Part shown: one piece after another, positions 1 to 8,195 of the stretch
How the letters are laid out: each line of letters begins with the position of its first letter
How positions within the stretch are numbered: the first letter of the stretch is position 1
NCBI GenBank assembly: GCA_016179765.1
Contig: JACPCL010000039.1
Location: forward strand, 1 to 64,000
DNA from: Chloroflexota bacterium
Lineage (GTDB): Bacteria; Chloroflexota; Dehalococcoidia; Lucifugimonadales; JACPCL1
Reading direction: 5' to 3'
Length of the DNA: 64,000 nucleotides
The notes under the pieces: generated by a model
What the model was told of the DNA's origin: nothing
Databases searched by the model: none
The model's input: the letters and a program-made list of their open reading frames with translations, nothing else
Translations under genes and position numbers: made by a program

Positions 1-341
1 GTGAAGGGCAAGAAAACCGGATCGGAAGACACCAAAAGCCACCCTTCACCAAGAAAATATCCCATCTATCTGGTTACAACAGCCTTTTTCATCACCCTGT
101 TAAGTTTGATGGCGAAAAAGATTTTTATGCCTTCAACTCCTGGAGTTATGGTTCCCCAAAATGGAAAGATCCGATTCTTCGCCTTTGCAATGATAAATAT
201 GAAGTCATGATTAAAGTCACAACATCTGGCCTTTCCTTTTCAAGTTCCAAGTTTTGTGTCGAAAACCCTGACAAGCAAAAAGGCAGGTTTCGAATTAGTA
301 ATGTCAACCCTAAGGGGCGTATGCCTGACGCCAGAGAATGA
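1..341 (+). CDS. C-terminal part of an unidentified protein, cut by window start
   Basis: The third forward frame is open from the window edge to a TGA at 339-341, four bases before the trpC start. Its last 70 or so residues look protein-like (mixed charge, many aromatics, for example KDFYAFNSWSYGSPKW and YEVMIKVTTSG) and I do not recognise a family. A GTG-initiated 69-residue frame at 1-210 overlaps it in another phase and ends without obvious protein character, so I prefer the longer frame. Base composition is clearly more A+T-rich than trpC, which may mean recent acquisition. The true start lies outside the window. Confidence 0.4.
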   Translation, partial: EGQENRIGRHQKPPFTKKISHLSGYNSLFHHPVKFDGEKDFYAFNSWSYGSPKWKDPILRLCNDKYEVMIKVTTSGLSFSSSKFCVENPDKQKGRFRISNVNPKGRMPDARE

Positions 342-344
342 ACA

Positions 345-1139
345 TTGACCACCGGCGCCATCCTTGACCAGATTCTGGAGACCAAGCAGGCTGAGCTTGT
401 CCGCCGTCTGCGGGAGGAGCCGCTGCTCGCTCTTGAGGCGCGTATCAAGGGTATGGCCGCGCCCATGAACCTGGCGGGCTGCCTGATGGGGCCGGGCGTG
501 CGCCTCATCGCCGAGGTCAAGCGCGCCTCGCCCTCCCGTGGCGTTCTGAAGGCGGATCTGGACGCCGCTGCTCTGGCGCGCACCTATGCCCAGAACGGCG
601 CAGCTGCTATCTCCGTGCTGACCGAAGTGGCGCACTTTCGGGGCAGCCTGAAGGACATGGCCGATGTCAAGGCTGCCGTCGCTGGTCAGGGCCTGCCCGT
701 GCTGCGCAAGGACTTCCTCTTTGACCCCTACCAGATCTATGAGGCCCGCGCATACGGCGCCGACGCCATCCTGCTCATCGTGGCCATGCTGGATGCGGCG
801 CACCTGCGCGAGTTGCTGGCTGTGGCGCGTTCACTGTGGGTGCAGGCACTGGTGGAGGTGCACTCCGAGGCGGAACTGCAAACGGCCCTGGACGCTGGCG
901 CTGAGATCATCGGCGTGAACCACAGGGACCTAAAGACCTTCCAGATGGACATGACCCTGGCGGAGCGCCTGCGCCCGATGGTCCCGCGCGGCAAGGTGGT
1001 CGTTGCCGAGAGTGGCATCAGCAGCCGGGAGGACGTTGCCTGCATGAGGCGCGCCGGCGTCAACGCCATCCTGGTGGGCGAGGCGCTGGTCACCGCGCCG
1101 GACACGGCAACGAAGGTGCGGGAGCTTGCAGGCGTTTGA
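345..1139 (+). CDS. trpC: Indole-3-glycerol phosphate synthase
   Basis: Catalyses ring closure of CdRP to indole-3-glycerol phosphate in cytoplasmic tryptophan synthesis. The 264 residues match the full length of a single-domain TIM-barrel TrpC. Family motifs are visible: IAEVKRASPSRG (residues 55-66, with Glu57 and Lys59), LRKDFLFDPYQ (Lys122, the expected general acid), EVHSE (Glu171), IGVNHRDLKTF (Asn192) and VAESGIS (Glu222, Ser223). The start used is TTG at 345; the ribosome site is weak (AGAG), so coupling to the gene ending at 341 is possible. It is followed by trpF after a 147-base gap holding a palindromic repeat. No other trp genes except trpF and trpB are in the window; trpA is not next to trpB. 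Confidence 0.95.
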   Translation: MTTGAILDQILETKQAELVRRLREEPLLALEARIKGMAAPMNLAGCLMGPGVRLIAEVKRASPSRGVLKADLDAAALARTYAQNGAAAISVLTEVAHFRGSLKDMADVKAAVAGQGLPVLRKDFLFDPYQIYEARAYGADAILLIVAMLDAAHLRELLAVARSLWVQALVEVHSEAELQTALDAGAEIIGVNHRDLKTFQMDMTLAERLRPMVPRGKVVVAESGISSREDVACMRRAGVNAILVGEALVTAPDTATKVRELAGV

Positions 1140-1150
1140 ACAAGGGGAGT

Positions 1151-1266
1151 TGTCATTCTGAGCGAGTCCCGACGGTCGGGACATCTGCGAAGAATCTTGT
1201 CAGCTTGCAGCATACGTAGGGCCACGGCAAACAAGATTCTTCGTCGCTCCGCTCCTCAGAATGACA
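1151..1266. repeat. Palindromic intergenic repeat, TGTCATTCTGAG family
   Basis: The ends are exact inverted copies: TGTCATTCTGAG at 1151-1162 and CTCAGAATGACA at 1255-1266. Inner arms also pair (AAGAATCTTGT with ACAAGATTCTT). The same end sequence recurs at 21986, 31359 and 49103, always between genes, so this is a dispersed family able to form a long hairpin. It has no coding capacity and resembles a MITE or REP-type unit; no transposase partner with matching ends was seen. Confidence 0.75.
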
Positions 1267-1286
1267 AACGATAGCAGAGACTTTCC

Positions 1287-2381
1287 GTGACCCAAGTCAA
1301 AATCTGCTCCATCCAGGATGTGTCCCACGCCTTTGCAGCGGCGGAAGCGGGGGCCGATTACGTCGGTTTCAACTTCGTGCCGGGCGTGCGCCGGCGGCTT
1401 GCTGAGGAGAAGGCGCGCGGGATGATAGCGGCGTTCCGCCGGCAGTGGGGGCAGCGTGGCCCCAGGCTGGTGGGCATCTTCGCCGGCCAACCCCTGGCCG
1501 AGGTCAACCGCATCCTGGCCTCGTGTGGCCTGGACATGGCCCAGCTCAGCGGGGATGAGTCGCCCGACTACTGCCGAGAGGTGTCGCGTCCGGTGATCAA
1601 GGCCGTCCACGTCCCCGCTGGCCGGCCCGTGGCGGAGGTGGTCCAGTCGTTGGACGGCGTGATGTCGGCCTACGAGGGGGTAGGGGCCATGCTCCTGCTG
1701 GACCCAGAGGTGGCGGGCCACCTGGGTGGCGCGGGCCAGAGCTTTGACTGGGCCATCGCCGAAGCGCTGGCAAAAACCCACCGCTTCCTGCTGGCCGGCG
1801 GCCTGACGCCGGAGAACGTGGCCCAGGCAGTGGCCGCGGTGTACCCCTGGGGCGTGGATGTGTCCAGCGGCGTGGAGACCCGTGGCGTGAAGGACGCGGC
1901 AAAGATTATGGCTTTCGTGGCCGGCGCAAAGGGGGCAGGAGAGGTAGTCACTCCTCAGTATCGTGTGCTGTTTGTTTGCGGCGGCAATACGTGCAGAAGC
2001 CCAATGGCGGCGGCGCTGGCCAGAAGGGTCCTAAGTGATTCTGTGCAAGTGTCAAGCGCAGGCGTAGATGTCAGAGAGCAAAGTGCAACGAACGACGCTG
2101 TAGAGGCCTTGAAAGACCTCTATGGAGTTGATATAGCTGGCCATATCCCAGCAGATGTCAATGGATATCGTTTAGCAGAGTATGATGTGGTCGTTGCTAT
2201 GACGCCAGGGATTGCTGATCGCCTGGGCGATTATTATCTCGTTCCCTCCGAGAAGTTGGTGGTTTGGTCAGTCAGTGATCCCTACCTTCGGGGACGGGCA
2301 GCGTACGAGCAATGTGTCAGGCAGCTTGCCAGCTTGATAGATGGCCTGATTATTGAGCGGGCGTTACCCAGGAGGGAATGA
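1287..2381 (+). CDS. trpF: Phosphoribosylanthranilate isomerase fused to a low-molecular-weight tyrosine phosphatase domain
   Basis: Residues 1-218 are a TrpF TIM barrel: KICSIQD with catalytic Cys7, LLLDP with Asp139, GGAGQSFDW (147-155), [10 protein letters not shown] and DVSSGVET. It isomerises PRA to CdRP, the step before TrpC. Residues 227-364 form a second domain with the LMW-PTP/arsenate-reductase signature CGGNTCRSP (nucleophile Cys231, Cys236, Arg237) and a late DPY (Asp331), the expected general acid. The frame runs without a stop between the two. GTG at 1965 could start the phosphatase alone, with GGAGAGG about 20 bases upstream, which is long for a ribosome site. Domain identities are clear; whether one fused protein is made is inference. 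Confidence 0.85.
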   Translation: MTQVKICSIQDVSHAFAAAEAGADYVGFNFVPGVRRRLAEEKARGMIAAFRRQWGQRGPRLVGIFAGQPLAEVNRILASCGLDMAQLSGDESPDYCREVSRPVIKAVHVPAGRPVAEVVQSLDGVMSAYEGVGAMLLLDPEVAGHLGGAGQSFDWAIAEALAKTHRFLLAGGLTPENVAQAVAAVYPWGVDVSSGVETRGVKDAAKIMAFVAGAKGAGEVVTPQYRVLFVCGGNTCRSPMAAALARRVLSDSVQVSSAGVDVREQSATNDAVEALKDLYGVDIAGHIPADVNGYRLAEYDVVVAMTPGIADRLGDYYLVPSEKLVVWSVSDPYLRGRAAYEQCVRQLASLIDGLIIERALPRRE

Positions 2382-2420
2382 GGTAGAGCGTCTTCCCCCC
2401 GCCTCACCTTTTTGAAGGCT

Positions 2421-3482
2421 CTACCCCCCGATGTGGTACATCTCCACCTTTTTGCCCGCGGTAGAGCCTGTCATGGATGTCCGCTCTTCAGAATACCGGT
2501 CGTCCCGCAGGCCCCAGATGTGGCGGACGCGCTCCTCCAGCTCCTCATCGTTGGCCCGGCTGCGCAGGGGTGTCTTTAGGTCATGGCCCAGGGTAGCAAA
2601 GAGGCAGGTGTAGAGGTGGCCATCGGGCGAAAGGCGGGCGCGGGTGCAGTCGCCGCAGAAGGGCTGGGTGACTGACGATATAACGCCCACCTCACCCGTG
2701 CCGTCCAGGTAGCGCCACCGGTCTGCCACCTCGCCCTGATAGCTTTTCTCCATCGGCTCCAGGGGCATGACCCGGCTGATGCTCGCTATGACCTCCTGGG
2801 ACGGCACCACGTTATCTAGCTTCCAGCCGTTGAGGTTGCCTACGTCCATGTACTCAATGAACCGGACGATGTACCCCTTCTCTCTACAGAAGCGGGCCAG
2901 GTCTACGACGGTGTGGTCGTTGACACCTTTTATCACCACGGCGTTGACCTTGATAGGGCTGAACCCCACCTCCTCGGCCTTGCGGATGCCCTCTAGCACT
3001 CGCTTCACAGCAAAACCGCGCCCGTTCATCCTGGCGAACACGGCGTCGTCCAGGGTATCCAGGCTGACGGTGAGGCGTGTCAGGTCCGCCTCTCTCAACC
3101 CTTGGGCCTGCTGGGCAAGCAGGTAGCCGTTGGTGGTGAGGGTGAGGTCATCCATGCCCTCTATCTGGTTCAGCATGGCGACAAGCTTGTGGAGGTCCTG
3201 GCGCACCAGGGGCTCGCCGCCCGTGAGACGGAGCTTGGTCACTCCTAGCTTCACGAAAACGCGGGCCAGACGGGTGATCTCCTCAAAGGTCAAGAGCTGT
3301 GGCTTGGGCAAAAACTGATACCGCTCGCCGTAGATCTCCGCCGGCATACAGTAGACGCAGCGGAAGTTGCACCGGTCTGTGACGGAGATGCGCAGGTCGC
3401 GCAAGGGGCGAGCAAAACGGTCCAGCGTACCCCTGGGCGGCTGAGCGACGACTGTCTTTCCTATGGATGTCGTGGTGCGCAT
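2421..3482 (-). CDS. moaA: GTP 3',8-cyclase (molybdenum cofactor synthesis, radical SAM)
   Basis: First step of molybdopterin synthesis: radical rearrangement of GTP to 3',8-cH2GTP. The N-terminal radical-SAM cluster motif is CNFRCVYC (Cys38, 42, 45 from the chosen start), followed by LRLTGGEPLVRQDL for SAM binding. The C-terminal cluster shows FCGDCTRARLSPDG then a third Cys in LYTCLF. The protein ends in the Gly-Gly that is typical for MoaA. ATG at 3482 is chosen because the upstream extension to TTG 3539 has no family-like sequence. It lies convergent to trpF and unlinked to other moa genes here, inside a block that appears to split the trp genes. Confidence 0.95.
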   Translation of the reverse strand: MRTTTSIGKTVVAQPPRGTLDRFARPLRDLRISVTDRCNFRCVYCMPAEIYGERYQFLPKPQLLTFEEITRLARVFVKLGVTKLRLTGGEPLVRQDLHKLVAMLNQIEGMDDLTLTTNGYLLAQQAQGLREADLTRLTVSLDTLDDAVFARMNGRGFAVKRVLEGIRKAEEVGFSPIKVNAVVIKGVNDHTVVDLARFCREKGYIVRFIEYMDVGNLNGWKLDNVVPSQEVIASISRVMPLEPMEKSYQGEVADRWRYLDGTGEVGVISSVTQPFCGDCTRARLSPDGHLYTCLFATLGHDLKTPLRSRANDEELEERVRHIWGLRDDRYSEERTSMTGSTAGKKVEMYHIGG

Positions 3483-3626
3483 ACAGGTTAGGCTATGGGC
3501 AAGGGCGCCCCTTGGCGGGTGTCTTGATATGCAGGGCAAGGGTTGGAGTAGCGGGGATGTGACCAGTTAAATCGTAGCACGTTTGGCGTAGCCAGGAAAG
3601 CCAGGCGAGGGGACGGTGACTATTAC

Positions 3627-3660
3627 CCGCCGCAGGCGGGTTGAAATCCGCCTGCGGCGG
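3627..3660. repeat. GC-rich hairpin in moaA upstream gap
   Basis: A perfect 13-bp inverted repeat (CCGCCGCAGGCGG at 3627-3639, complement at 3648-3660) with an 8-base loop. It is followed to about 3745 by further short inverted repeats built on CTTCTCCC/GGGAGAAG and CCCTCTCC/GGGAGAG. The 262-base gap 3540-3801 holds only such repeats and no gene I can support. Confidence 0.6.
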
Positions 3661-3801
3661 ATTACCCCTCATCCCAACCTTCTCCCACAAGGGGAGAAGG
3701 GGAAATCCCCTCTCCTTTGATGGGAGAGAGCGAGGGTGAGGGTGAGACCAACCAAGTCCGTAACAGTCACGAAGTGACGGCCCTCGTTCCCATGCCGTGG
3801 A

Positions 3802-4278
3802 CTAGCCGGCATGTCTGAACCCGGCCGCCGCCATGGTGAGGGGTGTTTCGTTGCTGCGGACCCCTGCCCCCACGATCTCGGCCACAAACACCACGGAATC
3901 CCCTGCATCAGCCTCCCCAGTGATCCTGCACTCCACGTACCCCAGGGCATTGGCCAGCAGGGGAGCGCCGGTCACGTCCGTGTTCCACGGGACGCCGTTG
4001 AACTTGTCCGGCCTGTTGGCGTACCTGCGCCCCAGCTGCCCCGCCAGCCCTTTCTGATCACTCCGGTAGACGTTGATGGCAAACACTCCATGCTCCCTCA
4101 TGAGGCTGATGCTCCGGCTGTTCTTCTCCACTGATATGGCGAGCATGGGAGGCTCAAAGGAGGCCTGGGTGACCCAGTTCACCGTGGCCGCGTGACCTGT
4201 AGCTTTGTCGGGTACGGTCAAGGCGTACAGGCCGTAGGTGAACATGCGTAGGACTGTGCGCTTCGCCTCAGCATCCAT
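3802..4278 (-). CDS. Flavin reductase-like domain protein (FMN-binding split barrel)
   Basis: 158 residues with the layout of the DIM6/NTAB flavin-reductase family: N-terminal Arg-hydrophobic start (MFTYGLYALTV), a WVTQASFEPPMLAISVEKNS stretch that normally cradles FMN, FAINVYRSDQKGLAGQLG, and a C-terminal VFVAEIVGAGV strand. Members reduce flavin for a partner oxygenase or act as small FMN oxidoreductases; no partner is adjacent, so substrate is unknown. The ATG at 4278 has a good ribosome site (GAGGGAG). It is a lone gene divergent from the trpF remnant and kinase, upstream of moaA but 320 bases away. Confidence 0.8.
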   Translation of the reverse strand: MDAEAKRTVLRMFTYGLYALTVPDKATGHAATVNWVTQASFEPPMLAISVEKNSRSISLMREHGVFAINVYRSDQKGLAGQLGRRYANRPDKFNGVPWNTDVTGAPLLANALGYVECRITGEADAGDSVVFVAEIVGAGVRSNETPLTMAAAGFRHAG

Positions 4279-4401
4279 AGGTCTCCCTCTGCGTAAAGCT
4301 GCTTGGCAAGTTTCACCGGTAAGCGATGGAGTGTTGGGTAGTGTATCACCGATATACTACCCACGTCTGGGGCAGCGTGGAGATCGGAGGGGAGGGAAGG
4401 T

Positions 4402-4642
4402 GTGGAGAAGGTCAAGGCTTTTGTGCGAGCGGCAAGGGGTGTAGACTAGCTTCGTGCCCGAGGCGCTGGCGAAGACGCACCGCTTCCTTCTGGCCGGCGG
4501 CCTCACGCCGGAGAACGTGGCCCAAGCGGTGGCACAGGTGCAGCCCTGGGGCCTGGACGTGTCCAGTGGCGTGGAAACGGATGGGGTGAAAGACGCGGCG
4601 AAGATCGGGGCTTTTGTGGCAGCAAGCAGGAGAGGACAATGA
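4402..4642 (+). pseudogene. trpF: Decayed trpF 3' ends (one clear copy, one possible)
   Basis: From about 4455 to the TGA at 4640-4642 the sequence is a diverged copy of the last 58 codons of trpF (compare 1768-1942): it encodes [33 protein letters not shown] and AFVA, with many silent differences. The N-terminal three quarters of trpF are absent. Just upstream, 4402-4449 reads [15 protein letters not shown] and a stop, which also looks like a TrpF tail in another phase. The clear copy ends in an ATGA overlap with the kinase gene at 4639, so it may still serve as a translated leader. A stable product is unlikely. Confidence 0.7.
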
Positions 4643-5364
4643 CCAGCGAATTCGCATTTACCGTTACTGCTGAGCCTACACTTGTGATGATGGCGGGGTT
4701 GCCAGGTTCAGGCAAGACAGCTCTCGCGACGCGCATCGGGCGGGCCTTGACGTGGCCTGTGATTGACAAGGACACGATGAAGACTACTCTCTTGGAGTCA
4801 GGGATACCCGAGAGCGTCGCCGCCGGACTGGCATATGAGCTCACGTATGCAGTGGCGCAGGACCTCCTCGCTGGTCAGAAACGCTCTCTGTTGATTGACA
4901 CTCCCTTCACGCATCCGAGGACCCTCACGAAGGCAAATCAGCTCGTGCGGTTAGCCAATGGTCGGCTGAAAGTGATTCTTTGCCAGTGCCCCGATGATCT
5001 CAGAAACCAGCGAATGCAGCGCCGTCCGCAGAGGGCTTCCCAGCCAAGAAGCATCCAGGATCCCGGTGGAAACCCTGATGTCAGGTATGACTATTTGCCA
5101 ACTCACACGCTTATCTTGGATACTTCTCAACCTATGGAAAGCCTCGTCACCAAGGCTGTGGACTACGTAACGTCGCGTGCCTCCCACGTTGAACAAGCGG
5201 GCATGACTGCCGAACAAAAAGCCGAACTAGAGAGAGTCGTCGCGGGTATCCGGCAAGCTTTTGAGGAACTGCTTGTTCCTGAACTGAGGGCCGTGTCGGA
5301 GACGGTTCGCCGCTCCAATGAAAGAATGGCTCAATGGAGAACAGGCACGGTGACCCACACATGA
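4639..5364 (+). CDS. P-loop kinase-like ATPase (AAA_33 / zeta-toxin fold)
   Basis: 241 residues. A Walker A motif [12 protein letters not shown] sits at residues 19-30, followed by VIDKDTMK (substrate/phosphate-binding strand) and [12 protein letters not shown] (Walker B-like). [12 protein letters not shown] looks like the Arg-rich lid. These are hallmarks of small-molecule kinases of the AAA_33 group that also contains zeta toxins and chloramphenicol phosphotransferase. No epsilon-type antitoxin is next to it, so a toxin role is not supported. The last 60 residues are predicted helical and end in a variable tail. Start ATG 4639 overlaps the stop of the trpF remnant (ATGA). trpB begins 37 bases downstream. 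Confidence 0.8.
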   Translation: MTSEFAFTVTAEPTLVMMAGLPGSGKTALATRIGRALTWPVIDKDTMKTTLLESGIPESVAAGLAYELTYAVAQDLLAGQKRSLLIDTPFTHPRTLTKANQLVRLANGRLKVILCQCPDDLRNQRMQRRPQRASQPRSIQDPGGNPDVRYDYLPTHTLILDTSQPMESLVTKAVDYVTSRASHVEQAGMTAEQKAELERVVAGIRQAFEELLVPELRAVSETVRRSNERMAQWRTGTVTHT

Positions 5365-5401
5365 CCTGCGCCTCAAGCTGTAAGCCTTTGCGGAGCAAGG
5401 A

Positions 5402-6601
5402 ATGACCATCAAAGAGAAGGCACCCACCTTCCCTGACGCCCGCGGGCGCTTCGGCGACTACGGCGGGCGCTTCGTGCCCGAGACGCTCATGGCGGCGCTG
5501 GAGGAGCTGGAGGCGGCCTACGCCTCCGCTAGGGCCGACGCGGACTTCCAGTCGGAGCTGGCGTCGCTCCTCAAGACGTACGCCGGCCGGCCCACGGCCC
5601 TGTACCACGCCGCCAACCTCAGCCGCCTGCTTGGCGGCGCGCAAATCTACCTCAAACGGGAGGACCTGGCCCACACCGGCGCCCACAAGATCAACAACGC
5701 CCTGGGCCAGGGCCTCCTGGCAAAACGCATGGGCAAGCGCCGCATCATCGCCGAGACGGGCGCGGGACAGCACGGCGTCGCCGCCGCCACCGTCTGCGCC
5801 ATGCTGGGCATGGAGTGCATCGTCTACATGGGCGACGTGGACATGGAGCGCCAGGCCCTTAACGTCTTCCGCATGAGGCTCCTGGGGGCCGAGGTCCGCC
5901 CCGTCTCCAGCGGCACCCGCACCCTGAAGGACGCCATCAACGAGACCATCCGGGACTGGGTCACCAACGTCCGCACCACACACTATCTCCTGGGCAGCGC
6001 CGTGGGTCCCCATCCGTACCCCATGATGGTGCGGGACTTCCAGTCGGTCATCGGCATTGAGTCCAGGGAGCAGGTGCTGGAGGCTACTGGCCGCCTGCCG
6101 GACTACGCGGTGGCCTGCGTGGGCGGCGGCAGCAACGCCATCGGCCTCTTCTACCCCCTCCTTGGCGATGCCTCGGTGCGCCTCGTCGGGGTAGAGGCTG
6201 GCGGCGAGGGCGTGGAGTCCGGCAGGCATGCGGCGAGCCTGGTGGCGGGCCGCCCTGGCGTGCTCCACGGCTCCTATTCGTACCTGTTGCAGGACGAGAA
6301 CGGCCAGGTGAGGGAGACACACAGCGTCTCCGCCGGCCTGGACTACCCCGGCGTGGGCCCGGAGCACTCCTACCTGAAGGACGCCGAGCGCGCTACGTAC
6401 ACCGCCGTGACGGACGCCCAGGCGCTGGAAGGCTTCCGCCTCCTGTGCCGTACCGAGGGCATCATCCCCGCCCTGGAGTCGGCCCACGCCGTGGCCTACG
6501 CCGCCCAGCTTGCACCGACGCTGCCCAAGGACGCCGTCATCCTGGTGTGCCTCAGCGGCCGCGGGGACAAGGACCTCCAGACGGTGCAGGGCAGGGTGTA
6601 G
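5402..6601 (+). CDS. trpB: Tryptophan synthase beta chain
   Basis: PLP enzyme condensing indole with serine. The 399 residues are full length. [16 protein letters not shown] opens the protein as in TrpB1-type chains; [10 protein letters not shown] carries PLP Lys96; [11 protein letters not shown] carries catalytic Glu118; GGGSNAIG binds the PLP phosphate. The C-terminal [10 protein letters not shown] is the usual final motif. ATG 5402 follows GCAAGGA. No trpA follows; the alpha chain must be elsewhere or the enzyme is used alone. The gene is in the same direction as trpC and trpF, and the trpF remnant upstream suggests it once followed trpF directly. Confidence 0.97.
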   Translation: MTIKEKAPTFPDARGRFGDYGGRFVPETLMAALEELEAAYASARADADFQSELASLLKTYAGRPTALYHAANLSRLLGGAQIYLKREDLAHTGAHKINNALGQGLLAKRMGKRRIIAETGAGQHGVAAATVCAMLGMECIVYMGDVDMERQALNVFRMRLLGAEVRPVSSGTRTLKDAINETIRDWVTNVRTTHYLLGSAVGPHPYPMMVRDFQSVIGIESREQVLEATGRLPDYAVACVGGGSNAIGLFYPLLGDASVRLVGVEAGGEGVESGRHAASLVAGRPGVLHGSYSYLLQDENGQVRETHSVSAGLDYPGVGPEHSYLKDAERATYTAVTDAQALEGFRLLCRTEGIIPALESAHAVAYAAQLAPTLPKDAVILVCLSGRGDKDLQTVQGRV

Positions 6602-6774
6602 GTTTTTCGGGGGACACCCCCGTGCCCCGACCCTTCATCCTTCCGAGGAAGGATTCAAGGGCAGGCTCCGGGGCTGCGCCCTCTGTACACCTCCTGGGCA
6701 TGTGCGGGGTTGACTCCCCACTTGGCGGCATATATTATCGGGGTGTTTTCGCAGCACAGAGAAGGAGGAGCTAC

Positions 6775-7467
6775 ATGCCCAGCAACACCACCATCGGCCA
6801 ACTGGAGATCACCCGCTACGTCCAGTCCACCATCAAGATCAAGGTGGGTGGCAAGGTCATCTGGATTGACCCTGTTATGATCAACGCCGAGCACGTCGGC
6901 AATGACAAGGCTGATGTCCTGCTTGTAACGCACGAACACGGCGACCACTTCAACGTGGACGCAATAAACGCCTGTGTCAAGCAAGGGACCACCCTGGCGT
7001 GCCCAAAGAGCGGCATGGCCAGCAAGATCTGGGGCTCAGTGAAAGCGGAAGTGTCGGCTATGAAAGAGGGTGACACTCACACCTTTGCCGACATCCCTGT
7101 GCGGGCCGTGCCCGGGTACAACAACTTCCACCCTCGCAACGGCATCGTGGACAGCTTCAACGTTGGCTACATCATCACCGTGGGAGGCCAGCGGATACTG
7201 CATACCGGCGATACTGGCCTCATCAATGAGTTCAAGACATTTGGGGCCCTCGACGTGGCCATGGTTCCCATAGGCGGCAGCGGCTACACCATGGATGAGA
7301 CAGAAGGGGCGAAGGCCGTCAATGAGATGCTGAAGCCCAAGGTGGCTATCCCCATTCACTATGGCTTCGCTACCGGCGGCGATCCCAACAAGTTCAAGCA
7401 GCTCATCGGCGCCCATGCCCAGGTGCATATCCTGGACGCGGTCTTTGGGCCCATGCGGCGCGGCTAA
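6775..7467 (+). CDS. Metal-dependent hydrolase, metallo-beta-lactamase fold (UPF0173-like)
   Basis: 230 residues from ATG 6775, set by a strong GAAGGAGGAG at 6761-6770; the frame stays open upstream through non-coding sequence. THEHGDHF (His53, His55, Asp57, His58) is the zinc motif, LHTGDTG the third ligand region, and PIHYGF the terminal histidine. This is the compact UPF0173 class of MBL proteins, whose substrates are mostly unknown. It is the first of three codirectional genes (second MBL hydrolase 78 bases on, then a flavoprotein). Confidence 0.85.
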   Translation: MPSNTTIGQLEITRYVQSTIKIKVGGKVIWIDPVMINAEHVGNDKADVLLVTHEHGDHFNVDAINACVKQGTTLACPKSGMASKIWGSVKAEVSAMKEGDTHTFADIPVRAVPGYNNFHPRNGIVDSFNVGYIITVGGQRILHTGDTGLINEFKTFGALDVAMVPIGGSGYTMDETEGAKAVNEMLKPKVAIPIHYGFATGGDPNKFKQLIGAHAQVHILDAVFGPMRRG

Positions 7468-7545
7468 CCGTCCGAACCCCATGGCACAAGCTGGCCCGTT
7501 CCCGTCGTCGGGGCGGGGCGGGCCGCCGTTTTAGAGGACAAGGCT

Positions 7546-8187
7546 ATGGTCATGCGGCACGTTTCCGGCGAAGCCATCATCCACAAGGTCCCTATGGGAA
7601 GCTACGGCAACAACGGTTACCTTGTCGTCTGCCCCAGGACCAACGAAAGCATTATTATTGATACCCCCGCCGAGCCGGAGAAGCTGCTCGCCATTGCCAA
7701 GGATACCACTGTCAAGTGTATCCTGATCACCCATACCCATCAGGACCACCTGCTGGGGTTTGAGGCTATCCGCAGCGCCCTTTCGGCCCTGGTAGGCGTT
7801 CATCCCACCGAGGCCTCCAATCTTCCTTCCCCTCCGGACTTCCACCTGCTGGATGGCGATACCATCACCATTGGTACGGTTGGCGTGAAGGTCATACACA
7901 CGCCAGGGCACACGTCCGGCTCCCTGTGCTTCCTCTCTGGGGGACACCTCTTTACCGGCGACACCCTGTTCCCCGGCGGTCCTGGGAACACCCGTACCCC
8001 CAAAGACCTGAAGCAGATTCTGGGGAGCATCACCCAGAGGCTGCTGGCCCTGCCAGAAAACACCGTGGTCTACCCAGGCCACGGCAACAACACGACCGTC
8101 GGCGATGCGCAGGTGGAGTACGCTATCTTTGCCAGCCGCACCCATCCCGATGACCTGTGTGGCGATGTCCACTGGCTCAGGACATAG
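7546..8187 (+). CDS. Metallo-beta-lactamase-fold hydrolase, glyoxalase II-like
   Basis: 213 residues. ITHTHQDHLLG (His63, His65, Asp67, His68), HTPGHTSGSLCF, FTGDTLFPGGPG and VYPGHGNNTT are the ordered zinc-site motifs of the glyoxalase II/hydroxyacylglutathione-hydrolase class. The C-terminal glutathione-binding domain of true glyoxalase II is absent, so substrate is open. ATG 7546 is preceded by a poor AGGACA site; an internal ATG at 7552 is also possible. It ends 8 bases before the start of the SQR-like gene, implying cotranscription. Confidence 0.87.
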   Translation: MVMRHVSGEAIIHKVPMGSYGNNGYLVVCPRTNESIIIDTPAEPEKLLAIAKDTTVKCILITHTHQDHLLGFEAIRSALSALVGVHPTEASNLPSPPDFHLLDGDTITIGTVGVKVIHTPGHTSGSLCFLSGGHLFTGDTLFPGGPGNTRTPKDLKQILGSITQRLLALPENTVVYPGHGNNTTVGDAQVEYAIFASRTHPDDLCGDVHWLRT

Positions 8188-8195
8188 GAGGCCTA

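Noticed and set aside
1-210. GTG-started 69-residue frame at the window start
   Set aside because: It overlaps a longer frame in another phase (open to 341) whose sequence is more protein-like.
4639-5364. Zeta-type toxin
   Set aside because: P-loop kinase fold fits, but there is no epsilon antitoxin and it is coupled to a trpF remnant and trpB.
5147-6487. 446-residue minus-strand frame opposite trpB
   Set aside because: Composition is an Ala/Gly/Val/His-rich mirror of trpB codons; no motif, typical shadow in G+C-rich DNA.
6602-6774. trpA after trpB
   Set aside because: The 173-base gap has no TrpA motif; the next gene is an MBL-fold hydrolase.
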